Source of the DNA: Carettochelys insculpta
Taxonomy: Eukaryota; Chordata; Testudines; Carettochelyidae
Length of the DNA: 64,000 bases
Assembly (NCBI RefSeq): GCF_033958435.1
Contig: NC_134160.1
Coordinates: 15,363,001 to 15,427,000 of the forward strand
Direction of reading: 5' to 3'
Shown here piece by piece: positions 10,659-20,834 of this stretch (position 1 is its first letter; each line of letters opens with the position of its first letter). The notes under the pieces are model-generated. The model saw only the letters and a list, made by a program, of their open reading frames with translations. It had not been told where the DNA came from and did no database searches. The position numbers and the translations under genes are program-made.

Positions 10659-11160
10659 CAGGGGTGGGGAACCTCTTGCAGGCCATAGACAAAGCAGACA
10701 GTGCCACACAAAAACACTCACTGCTGTGGTCCCTGAGTGTAGGGGGCCAGAGTTCGGGGTCTGGGCAGGAGCAGGGTGGGGGTGGGTGAGTGGAGCCAGA
10801 AAGGGGTACAAGAGCAGGCTGTGGGTGGGGGATGTGGGCAGGAGGGGGGCGCAGGGGGGCAGGAGCAGGCTGGGGGGTGGAGACTAAGGGTGGGAGGGAG
10901 GGCCTGGCTGGGAGGGGGACAGGAGCAGCGTACAGGGACATGGGCTCAAGGCGACAGGCTGCACTTACCTGCTCATCCCCAGCCGCTGGTGGCTCTGCTC
11001 CCCCTCCCTCCATTCCCAGGCACTGCCCTCCGAGGCGCTGATTGGCCAGAATTCTGGCAGGGGTATGAAGGCTCCCGGCCGCGCTGCCCAGGCGGCCGGC
11101 ACTCCCCCTCCCCTTCCCCCAGCCCGGGCACAGCAGCCAGAGCCTGTGGACCCCGGAGCT
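10659..11160. mobile_element. hAT-like element fragment
   Basis: Starts with CAGGGGTGGGGAACCTCTTG, the terminal wording of a common amniote hAT-derived family, followed by a long G-rich interior. The opposite terminus is not visible, so the copy is truncated; the right boundary is approximate. A 358-codon minus-strand frame covering this region (10441-11517) is low-complexity Pro/Leu-rich and judged spurious. Confidence 0.4.
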
Positions 11161-11599
11161 GCTTCTGGACCCCTTGCCCCCCAGCAGAGCCTGCAGTCTG
11201 CATCCCGCCCCGGTGTGCATGATCCAGCCCCCGGGGTTTGGGGCTCTGCACCCCCAACCCTGCCGCAGGCGGATGCTGAGGCGGGGAGCCCTGAGTATGG
11301 GGCTCCAGATCCAGGCAAGACATGGTCCAAATCCAGACCATGGTCCGGGGCTTCCCCAGGGCCGGCTTGAAAGACCAAAGCAATATCTCACACGACACAC
11401 CTTCCGAGAGGATGGGGTCCTTGCTGTCGAGGCCTGGCCTGGCACTCCAGGCACATCTATGCTCAAAACGTGCAGCCGGCAGCTGCGGGGCAGTAACCTG
11501 GGTCGATAGAAGAGCATCTTCCGGCAGCATGGTCAACCCAGCACCACACAAGACAGGCCCTGGGGTGCTGGGAGCAGCCTCCCGCTGATGGAGCACTGT

Positions 11600-11875
11600 C
11601 TACACCAGGGGTTAGGTCAGTGCAACTGTGTCACTTGGGGGTGGATCTTTCACACCCATAAGCAATGTAGTTACACCAAAGCCAGTTTATGCCACAGACA
11701 TGGTCTGAGGAGATGTGAGGCCAGTTCTCCGCTCATGCTTTAGGCCACCTGTACACAACACACTGACGCCAGCGCACCTTTATTGCATGGGCGTGAAAAT
11801 CCACTCCCGCAAGTGATACAGTTACACCAGCCTGACCCTGGTGCACACTACGTCAATAGCAGAGCTTCGCCCACC
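11600..11875. repeat. MITE-like fragments with GTCTACAC / GTGCACACTACGTC ends
   Basis: Starts near 'gtctacaccaggggttagg', has two internal 'agttacacca' phrases, and ends near 'tggtgcacactacgtc'. The general look is of the short terminal-inverted-repeat families seen elsewhere here. Family not determined. Confidence 0.35.
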
Positions 11876-13122
11876 GTCCCCGCTGCCGCCTCCCACACAG
11901 CAGATTAACGCTGCCAAAGCAGATCTCCTGTAGCCACAGTCCACCCTTCACTGGAGTGCTACAGCTGTGAGCTGCAGCATGAGCCAGGAGGCACCTTCCT
12001 CCATCTCTCTGGCCTGCAGTTCCCCACTCCATGCACAGGACTCTTGATGCTTCCTTGATCTGCTGGGAACGTGAGCCCTTCAGGAAGGGGCCAGGCCTCT
12101 CCCGTCCAGCGCCTGGCAGATTAGGACCCTGACCTCAGTTATAAACAACACCAGAACAGGGCTGCCTTTCCAAGCTGGGGACTCGTTGTGTCGAGGGGTA
12201 ATCTGCTTTCACAGCTCTGGCCTGGCCTGCACCAGGACTTTGCACACACAGCCACCAGCCATCCCATGGGAGATTATTAATGAACACAACGAGTTCCCTG
12301 CCTGCTGGGGCTGTGTTTACAGAAGGAATGAACAGCACCTCTAGCAGCTTCAGCTGCGTGAAACCTCCAACACAGCCAACAGCCAGCCTGGGGGAGGAGG
12401 GGTACTGCCAAGGGGCAGGTGCAGGAATGGAGCAGTGTGTGTTTGTGTCACACAGGGAGGTGGGTACAGGAGGTGCCCAGGGCAAGGTACAGGAGCAGTT
12501 GTGTGTGTCTCATGTGGGCAGTAAGGGAGAGGAGCACGGGGGAAGGTGCAGGAGGAGTGTGTTTCACACAGGTAGGTGAAGAGGAACGGGGGAGTGCATG
12601 AGTCACAGCGCAGGTGTGTTTCACACAGTGCGGTGCAGACACGTGTGTAGCACAGAGAGACAGGGCAGGCAAAAGCTAGGATGGTTCCCGCAGATCTGGA
12701 CCTGAGAGCAGTGGGGAGGAAAAGACACAATGCCACTTTCTTCCTGCCCAGCTGGAAGGCGGCTTGTGTGGAGCCCAGTTGCCAGTGGCAGGTGCCAAGG
12801 CCTGACATGTGAAGAGCCTGCAGGATGATGGGGGCTGGAGAGAGGCAGCTGGGAGACACTCCTGCCCCCATGTCCTTGAGGAACCAGGCTGCAGTACAGA
12901 GCGGGGCTGACTGCAGCCTCTCCCCACAGAGCCCAGGGCCTCTCCCAGGGCTAGAATCTTGACCCAATGACTACAGCGTCCTCCGAATTATACCAGAGCA
13001 AAAGAAACCGAGTCCTACTGAGCAACGCATGGGAGTCACGTCCCCAGCGCACAGCGACGGGCCCAACACCTCCACCGGCCATAGTCACAGGAGACAGCAG
13101 GGTGCTGTGTCGGTGCTTAGCT
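11876..13122. other. Non-coding stretch
   Basis: G-rich stretch (12400-12680) with a loose repetition of 'cacacagg..ggtg..aggag' phrases giving overlapping Cys-rich frames on the minus strand. No gene supported. Confidence 0.45.
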
Positions 13123-15138
13123 TGGCCAAGCCTACACCAGCGAGCTCAGCGCTGCACCTGCGGAGGTGTGCCCTAGCTGCACCCCAGGTGCACCACTGGC
13201 CACTGTCCTGTCCCCAGCTGGCACCTCCTGCACTCCACACTTGCCCCCTCGCCGCGCAGCCCTGGCACCAATGCCCCCCACCCCCCTGCAGGTTAGCCCT
13301 GTGGACTGCAGCACACCAGGCCGAGTGACTAGTTTGGAGACCTGGATACATGCAAATCTGCAAACTTGCCACAGCCTCATCTCCCCCTTCCCTTCCCCCC
13401 ACGAACGGCACCGTATTGTGCTGCAGGTGTGTTCTACGTTGGCACTTTTTAAAGCGTGCACTTCTGGGGCATGAAAGGACTCTGCATCCCAACACACGAC
13501 AATAAGCGAGCACACCCAGGAAAGCAGCAGGCACTTCTGCACTCAGTGCATCGCACAGAGCAGCCAGCGTCCCCCACTAGTGTCACAGCCGCTGCCCTCC
13601 CGTGCGTGTTGACAAATATGGCTGGCTTGCAGCATCAGATTGCTGCCCCGATGTGTCCCTGATCCTTTTGGCTGGGTGCTGTGCTCCTCTAACAGCCCTG
13701 CTCTCAGGCTGTTCCATCTCAGCAGTCCAGCCCTGAGTGAAGCTTTCCCCTTTCCCCCACACGCACTCTGGCGGCTATAAGCAGAGGGATGTTGTCATCT
13801 GCCAGGTCCAGCTTCCCAGACAAACATTGCCAGCAGCCTTTTAAACAGCCCGATGCATACGCCACAGTCGCTGTGCCCCTGTTCTACCTGCTGCTGAACT
13901 GCTGCTGCCAAGGCACCCAGTGCATGGCTTCACGGGCCCGGCTTCAAGGGCCACAGCATCCAGGGGCAGGTAGCGGCTCCCAGGATCAAGATGGGCATTT
14001 TGACTTCCTCCACAGTGACCTTCTGGTCCAGGAGGAAGGTTCCTGATTGCTGCTGCCAAATGAGGCACGTGTCACGCACCTCTCCGGGCCAGGGGTGTAA
14101 ATGTCCGTGAAATGCCCACGGTGAGCCTCAGGCAGCTGGAGAACCCTGGAGAAACACCCCTTCTAGTCAACGCACTCGGAGGCTAGGTGGAGTGGAGCCA
14201 GAACTGGAATGTGCACGCCATCGATCCCCCTCACCCCTCCCCGCAGGGAGAGAAGCCCACCTGTGCAAAGCCAGCCACAATTCCATGCACATTGCCCAGA
14301 ATCCCAGTCTTTCAGGAGAGATTGCAATGGATGGCCCTGCACATGTCCAACGTCACCTTTCTCACTCCAAACTGACTGGGAACCCATCAGTAGCTGTCTG
14401 GAGGAGCCAGCTTCTACACTGCAGCCACCAGCAAGGCAGCTCTCATCCACGGGCCCTTGTGCCAAAGAGTGGAGGCACCACACAGTGCCTCGGAAGTGGC
14501 TTTCCTCATCCAAAAGCTGCTGCTCCTCCGCCCAGACTCGCATGGTGCTGTGACCCCAACACTAAGTGCTTGTCTCCCGAGCCCAAGAGCAGCATTCCAC
14601 TGTGGTCGGCACTTCCGTGGGTGCCACCAGACATGTCATGTCACATGCACAATGCATGGCACGCTGCGTGCCTGACTCCTCCTCCTCACTGCGCAGCTGA
14701 AGGAAAAACTCAACTGCCCTTCGTGACATGTTGGTGAGACCTATCAGCATTTTCTTCAACAGGTCAGGGTCCATTCCCGCAGCCTGCAGAGGCACAGAGT
14801 GCGGCATATAAGCCATTGAGAGATGGTGCCAACTGCAGACGCCGGCACAGCAGTTGCTGGGATTTGAAGCGATGCACCACAGAGCACTGGGACAGGACCC
14901 AGGACACCTCATGACCCCGCTCTGCCTTCTCGCAAACCACAGCAGCAGAACAGGAAGAGGCTCTGTAGCAGAGCTGCCCAGAGTGCGCTGCTCTGAAAGC
15001 CACTGCAATTGCCACAAGTGTGCCTGCTCTGCTGGGCTGGCACTGAGAGGGTGGGCACACACCAGCAATACCACTGCCGCACCCTGGGAGCGGCACTGTA
15101 CCTGACAGTGCTTTACAGCTGCCGGTGTAGACAAGCCC
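13123..15138 (-). mobile_element. PIF/Harbinger-like DNA transposon, decayed
   Basis: The right edge (15124-15138) reads GGGCTTGTCTACACC on the minus strand. A weaker partner, 'ggccaagcctacaccagcg', lies at about 13125 on the plus strand, so the two could be terminal inverted repeats. Between them is a degraded Harbinger transposase. Boundaries are inferred; no target duplication was confirmed. Confidence 0.45.
13790..14560 (-). pseudogene. Harbinger-type transposase relic
   Basis: Pieces of a HARBI1-like nuclease appear in the right order in shifting frames: 'KLAPPDSY..VPSQFGV' (about 14345-14405), 'GIDGVHIPVLAPLHLASECV' (about 14165-14225), then after a stop 'GHFTDIYTPGPERC' (about 14080-14120) and 'KPCTGCLGSS' further on. 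The first phrase matches the helix-turn-helix region, the second the catalytic-Asp block of PIF/Harbinger transposases. Stops and frameshifts rule out function. The 219-codon minus frame to its right (14562-15221) may hold part of the element's second ORF, but I cannot assign it. Confidence 0.6.
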
Positions 15139-16042
15139 TTCTGCTTGGGAGCAGAGAGTGAACAGTGGAGCCACTCTCTGATCCCATCTCCCACCCCCAC
15201 ATCCCTCCTCAGCTCCATCACAGCCCCTGTGAGACCCCGACATTAACACACACACACACCCCAGAGCTGGCCAAAGCCTGAGGCCTCGTGTGGCCTTGGA
15301 CATTTGTGTAGTGACTTGCTGGGCATCTCTTCCTGCCGCCCGACCTGGCAATTAGAATCCACCCTTGTGAATCCACCCCACTGACCTGTGAGCATGGCAG
15401 GAAGCTTAGCCAGTGCTGTGTGGCTGCCCAGGCGGTACTGCTATACTCAAGACAGACAGACACACACACACACACACACACACCTCTGCAATGGGATGAG
15501 ATGCTACCAAGTATTTAACCCAGCCCCAAAGCTGAGGCAGGGCCAGGCTTCAGGGCAGGGACAGTGTCGGATCCCAAGGGAGCTAAGATTCGAGGGTGGG
15601 GGCTGCGTGCATACAGGGCAATGCCTCCTCATGCAACCTGAAAGCGATCTGGTTCTGGCACTTCAGTGCACTAGGGACAGATGGCAGCAACCCTAGCTGG
15701 AGAGGAAGATCTGGGGTACGAGTAGAGCCTCTGACCTCACACTGGCTGCACTGGCCTCTCCTTTTGGAAGGCACAGCAAAGGCTGCTCTTGTGTGGCTCT
15801 GGGAACCATCGAGTCACCAGGCAGCACTGCTCAGTAGCAACTGTCCTGCCCTGGGCCAGTCAGCCTCACCAGAGACATAACTGACCAAGACAAATAGGGA
15901 TTCAGATGTTCAGATTTACTCAAAAGCTCTTGGAAGCCCTGTGTGCCTGTAAACTCCTTCCTACATTACAGTCCTCCGAGGCTCTGGCTGAGTTGGGGAC
16001 TTCTGCCACTGCATCCAAATGGAAGCATTCCACAGCCCAGTT
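15139..16042. other. Non-coding stretch with simple repeats
   Basis: Contains short (CA)n tracts near 15245-15260 and a longer one at 15459. No exon or interspersed repeat recognised. Confidence 0.5.
15459..15483. repeat. (CA)n microsatellite
   Basis: About 12 perfect CA units following a short GACA run. Confidence 0.9.

Positions 16043-16088
<46 letters not shown>
16043..16088. repeat. (GAAA)n microsatellite
   Basis: About 11 perfect tetranucleotide units ending in a G run, about 85 bp from the target duplication of the adjacent LINE. Confidence 0.95.
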
Positions 16089-16172
16089 GGTTTTTTCTTC
16101 ATTCGCTACACAGTTTTGCAGTTTGAGGGGGAGCCAAATTCCTACAGGAGGCAAAATTCAGACCATGTGGGT

Positions 16173-16184
16173 GGCACCGAATTA
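16173..16184. repeat. Target-site duplication, LINE copy A (left)
   Basis: GGCACCGAATTA, repeated exactly at 17387-17398. Confidence 0.85.
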
Positions 16185-17386
16185 GGCATCCTTCAGTCTA
16201 CGCAGACTATGGATCGCGCCCTTTATTGTTTCAATTGAGGACTTCATTTACAGCGTCTACCGTGACTGTGAAGACCCACACGAGAGTGACAGTCCTTGCT
16301 GCATCTCTTGCAGATGTGGTGGGTGTCTGGCAAGTCCTTAGTGTGCTTTCTGTGCGCTCGCTTCTCCTCTGCTAGCTGTCTGATCCTCATCTCGCCCTTC
16401 TGAAGGCCCTTGTGTAACCCCTGCCTCCATCTGCTGCAGTCGTCTGCTAGTTCTTCCCAGTTGTCCAGCTCGATGTCTACCTCTCTGAGGTCTCTCTTGC
16501 AGACATCTTTGTAGCATAACTGGGGGCGTCCGGGAGGTCTTTTGCCAGAGGCTAGCTCACCGTACAGGATGTCTTTTGGAATCCTTCCATCATTCATCCT
16601 GTGGACGTGGCCAAGCCAGCGGAGCCGACGCTGCCTGAGGAGGGTGTGCATGGTTGGGATTCCAGCTTGCTCTAGGATGGTGGTGTTGGTCACTCTGTCC
16701 TTCCACAATATTCCAAGGATGCACCTGAGGCAGTGCAAGTGGAAGACGTTCAGCCTCTTTTCCTGGCGGGCATACAGGGTCCAAGTCTCACTGCCATAAA
16801 GGAGGGTGCTGAGGATGCAGGCTCTGTAGACTTGCATTTTGGTGTGAGTGTACAGCTTGTTGTTATTCCACACTCTCTTGCTGAGTCTGGACAGAGTTGT
16901 GGCCGCTTTTCCCATCCTCCTATTTAGCTCAGTGTCCAACGACAGGGTGTCAGTGATGGTGGACCCGAGGTAAACGAACTAGTGGACAACCTCTAACGTA
17001 TAGTTGTCAATGCTGATTGATGGGGATTCAGCAACATCCTGACCGAGTACATTTGTCTTCTTTAGGCTGATGGTAAGCCCAAAGTCCTTGCACGCTTTGG
17101 AGAACTGATCCAGCAGTTTTTGAAGCTGGTCTTCTGTGTGAGACACTACAGCAGCATCGTCTGCGAACAGCATGTCTCTGATGAGGACTTCCCGCACCTT
17201 AGACTTAGCTTTCAGCCTTGCAAGATTAAACAGTTTCCCATCAGATCTTGTGTGCAGCAAGATGCCCTCTGTTGAAGATCCAAAGGCATGCTTCAGGAGG
17301 AGTGCGAAGAAGATCCCGAACAATGTCGGAGCAAGCACGCATCCTTGTTTGACACCGCTCCTGATTCTGAAAGCATCCGAAGGAGC
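16185..17386 (-). mobile_element. Non-LTR LINE, 5'-truncated (copy A)
   Basis: A 1.2-kb minus-strand insertion bounded by an exact 12-bp duplication. Reading right to left it begins inside the RT domain and runs to the 3' end at 'gcatccttcagtctacgcag'. It lacks the 5' UTR, any ORF1 and the endonuclease part, as usual for target-primed reverse transcription that stopped early. The same family recurs at 29821-30433. I place it among APE-type LINEs by its RT and C-terminal zinc finger but cannot fix the clade. Confidence 0.85.
16244..17386 (-). pseudogene. LINE reverse transcriptase C-terminal half with one stop
   Basis: The frame opens with 'GVKQGCVLAPTLFGIFF', then the catalytic 'LFADDAAVVSHTEDQ' box, thumb/connection text 'YGSETWTL', 'RCILGILWKDRV', 'RRLRWLGHVHRM', 'GKRPPGRPQLCYKDVCK', and a C2HC finger near the end (C-x2-C-x12-H-x3-C in 'ICKRCSKDCHSRVGLHSHGR'). 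A single TAG at about 16979-16981, between 'LEVVH' and 'FVYLGS', interrupts an otherwise continuous frame. The 5' part is missing through truncation. Confidence 0.8.
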
Positions 17387-17398
17387 GGCACCGAATTA
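17387..17398. repeat. Target-site duplication, LINE copy A (right)
   Basis: Exact second copy of GGCACCGAATTA; fixes the 5' truncation point of the LINE at 17386. Confidence 0.85.
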
Positions 17399-18304
17399 CA
17401 AGGGCTTAATAAATACCACATCTGGCTTGCTATTACAGATGGACAGCTGTACAAAATCCTGCTCTCCCCTTCTCAAAGAGCTCATTCCTCTGTGTGCAAC
17501 TGGTCCACATGAGTCAAGGGACGCCATGGGGTGACCGGTTTTCCTCACAAACAATATAGAAGTCACCCAAGTTTTCTTTTAATTAAGCCTCTTGCTAGCA
17601 AGTACAGATGATTTCCCTCTTAACCATTTCAGGGGAAGGCTGGATCCTGGGAGCTTGATTTGCAAATTCCTCATTGAAATCCCAAGTGGTTTCTTTGTTG
17701 TACCATATGCCTAACCCATCTCCCATCCTGGGCTGCCAGGCAGAATCAGGCCAAACAACCAGTTGGTTCCATCTTTCATGAGTTTACAGCAGTACTGTGG
17801 GGTTTGGTTAAAGCCATATTTGCCAGAGAAAGGGGTGTTTCATGCACATCTCAGATTTTATGCTATTAAAAAGCAAGTTTCTAGTCTACCATGTTGTGGG
17901 AACAGCTTGAAAATGTGACTTCAAAGAGCTCAGAAACCAACAGGATTCATCTTTTCTTAAAGACTCACGACATTGCTGGACCCGACTGATGATTTTTGAC
18001 TGCCTGGGCTTGGCAAAACTGAAATAGCCGCAACTGAATATGGATGAAACTCAGACCCTTTGATTTATTTTCTTTATAACCTGGGAAAATAGCCTAATTT
18101 GGCAAAAGCAGGTGGAAGAAGGGGAGGTGTTTTCCTTTGTTTCCATTGTCAGGTCAAAATGAGCCATTTACCTTCTCAAGAGGACATTTTCTAGACTTCA
18201 CTAAGACCAAGATCAACTTGCAACATAAATTGTGACTATGGCTCTCCACACACCCCCATCACCCATTTCTTTCAACAAAATATTGCAAAATAACATAACA
18301 TCTG
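17399..18304. other. Non-coding stretch
   Basis: Unique-looking, moderately AT-rich sequence. No exon, RNA or repeat recognised. Confidence 0.5.
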
Positions 18305-18455
18305 AGAGTAACAGAGAGTAAGCCATGCTAGTCTATACACTATCAAAACAAAAAGCAGTCAAGTAGCACTTTAAAGACTAGCAAAGCTCACCTAATAAAC
18401 TATTTTGCTAGTCTTTAAAGTGCTACTTGACTACTTTTTGTTTTGATAACATCTA
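18305..18455. repeat. Penelope-like hairpin repeat
   Basis: Arms 18342-18386 and 18403-18447 are inverted copies centred on 'ctcacctaataaacta'. They carry the phrase GTAGCACTTTAAAGACTA that is shared with 42970-43250. A 'gagagtaagccatgctagtctata' flank is also typical of this family. Confidence 0.65.
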
Positions 18456-19704
18456 AGAGGTGTGAAATCTCCCTTAAAGCAAGAACTGCAAACATGATGA
18501 AAAAGTTTTCACTATGTCACCCAATTCTGCTCATCAGTTTCCTCTAGAGACCGTCTGCCTTCCCTTTAGAGTTCCTCTTTTGGATCCACATGACATTTAA
18601 GTAGCTGACATAAGCTTTCCTGTCTACTTTCTCCCAGAAGATCGTGACTCCTGGAACGAACGTCTACACAGCTAGACTTACTTGACCATAAGGTACTCCA
18701 CACAGCTGGTCCTCAACCTTGCAACAAGGGGAGCTCTCTTCCCCAGCTGACTCCTGAACCAAAGTGCAGGAACATAGCCACAGGCACAATCTACGGAATA
18801 CATTGTCACCACTGGCCGATCTCCCTCCCACTGGGGTTTTCAGAAATCACTGGCTGGAATCACAGGCATTGACTTTTCCTCTAGCCAAGGGGTTGAGGGG
18901 TGGTCAACCCCTTCCCTCCCCCTAGACTCCACCCCCAAGATCTCACCCCACTTCTTCTCCCCCTGCTCCACCTCTTACCTGCCTCTGCTCTTCCCCCTCC
19001 CTCCCAGAGCTTCATGAATGCCATGAACCAGCTGTTCATGGCTGCCAGCAGGTGGGAGGTGCTGTGGGTAAGGGCAGAGGGGGAAGCTTGGCTGCTGGTG
19101 AATGCTCAGCACCCACTAACTTATCCCTGTGGATGCTCCAGCACCAGAGCCCCCCCACAGTCAGCACCTATGGCTGGAATCATCACCTTCATTGCCTATT
19201 CCCATCTATCTCTCATTCACTATCCAGCTGTCAACTCCCACCTCCACTCTGCCTATCATTCCAAAGTCCATCCCCACTTCTTAAAATGTCACATGATTCC
19301 TTTCTGCTCTCTCTCTCATGCACGGGAGACACTCCCTGTAAATTTCTGAAAATCCACCTCTCCCTCCCCCTGCAAACTCTCCTCTGCTGTGACACACACC
19401 AATATCCTAACAGCAACCAGGCTGCATAACACTGAGACCTGCCTATCTTGCTGACCAGTAGTGTCATGGTCTTCTTGGGTTCTCCCATCTGTCTCTTTCC
19501 ATCCAGTCTCATTGGGACAGGGAAAATTTCTTTGCTCCGTTTATTCTGTGCCTACCACAACATAGTCCTGAGTTCCTAGGAGCTGCCATCTGCAAAACAA
19601 ACAACTACGCATATTGGGATCCTCCCTCAGCCCAGTTACTGCACACACAGCCAGCCCTGTATTGCGCAAGACCTTGAGGCTACTGCTGTGACCTGCATTG
19701 CTTG
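18456..19704. other. Non-coding stretch, pyrimidine-rich
   Basis: Contains C/T-rich DNA at 18900-19010 and 19140-19390. The 149- and 125-codon frames here overlap each other and have no domains. Confidence 0.45.
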
Positions 19705-19912
19705 GGGGAGAGGGATAGCTCAGTGGTGAGAGCATTGGCCTTGTAAGCCCAGGGTTGGGAGCTTAACGCTTGAGAGGCTTTTCAAGGGTCTGGGGCAAGT
19801 CAGATTAGAACAGAAAAAAAACATCAGGGCTGGTGTTCAGTCCTGCTGGGGACTGGACTCATTGACCTCTTGAGGTTCCTCCTAGCTCTATGAGATATGC
19901 GTATCTCCATGT
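19705..19912 (+). repeat. Cry-type tRNA-derived SINE
   Basis: Head 'gagggatagctcagtggtga' holds a Pol III A box. A B-box-like 'gggttgggagcttaa' follows. Then come the lineage phrases 'ctggggcaagtcag', 'tcctgctggggactggactc' and 'gacctcttgaggttcctcc', and a tail near 'ctatgagatatg'. This order characterises cryptodiran turtle SINEs. Full length, with an A-run insertion at about 19815. Confidence 0.75.
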
Positions 19913-20731
19913 TTCAATAAGAGAGAACCCCAAGTTGATCTGAGCGGACGCAGCAGAGAGGAGTCCTTTAACAAGGCAACACACTTTGATTCTTAAGGAA
20001 TTTGGAACAGGGGCCCAACATCTAGACTAGATCATTGTTAACACCTCTGGTCCCAAGCATGGATCCTGAGTGAAAGCAGAGAGGGCAAGTCACAGAGCAT
20101 ATGGCCAGCAGAGACCATTGTGATGCCCCCTTTAGTACTCCTGCTTGGCACAGACCACAGAATTCTACACATGGATTTCTGCACCCAGTCCATATCTTGT
20201 GGCTGAGCTATAGCATGTCATTTATAAAGACATCCCCGTCCTCAACTGCTTAAAAAAGAAGGACTTTGGAGCATACCTACAAAGTTAACAAATCCAGGCT
20301 AAGGCAGACAAAACAGGGAAAGCAGATTCCAATGCCATGGGCCCTTTGTGGAAAATTCTCTTCTGGCAGCAGCTTGTCACTTATAGGGGCGCAACTGTGA
20401 ACATGTGCCTGAGTTTACTCTGTCTGTCCGACCTTCTCAATGAATGTCAAGCATGCACACCTTTCGTATACAGAGACGCTAGCCATGCTTAGCCACTCTG
20501 CAGGACCAACCAGTTTCATTTTTGCTTGCTGGCCATGGGCTTTTTTGGTTTTGCAATGACCCTTTCTGGTGCCTCGTAATTTTAAACCTAGATTACATTT
20601 CGAAAGTGCTCATGCAATCCACAAAATTAAGTTTCCAAAGCAAGTTGGGGGATTTGTAATGGTTTCTGCCTCTGGTCACAGTGGGCTTGTTTTCAAAAAC
20701 AGAATCCACTCTTTTCAATCATGCTGGAATT

Positions 20732-20747
20732 AAAAAAAAAAAAAAAA
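20732..20747. repeat. Poly(A) tract
   Basis: About 16 A residues, possibly the remnant of a retrotransposed tail, but no source sequence is recognisable upstream. Confidence 0.7.
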
Positions 20748-20775
20748 GAATTCTGTGAATCCAGGCTGCATCAGA

Positions 20776-20834
20776 GTGCTCAGAGGGGTGGGGAATTTAT
20801 ACCAGTGCTCAGAGGGGTGGGAAATTTACACCAG
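20776..20834. repeat. Two-copy tandem duplication, about 29 bp unit
   Basis: The phrase 'gtgctcagaggggtgggg' plus 'aatttatacca' occurs twice in a row with a few substitutions. Confidence 0.8.

Noticed and set aside
10441..11517. 358-codon minus-strand frame
   Set aside because: Pro/Leu-rich translation of a G-rich hAT-like repeat, starting at the DIRS boundary. No domain and several competing frames.
14562..15351. Overlapping 219- and 195-codon minus frames as a separate gene
   Set aside because: They abut the Harbinger relic and are probably decayed element sequence; no domain recognised.
19718..19790. A functional tRNA gene at the tRNA-like head
   Set aside because: The body continues into SINE-specific sequence and the B box is mutated; it is a SINE head.
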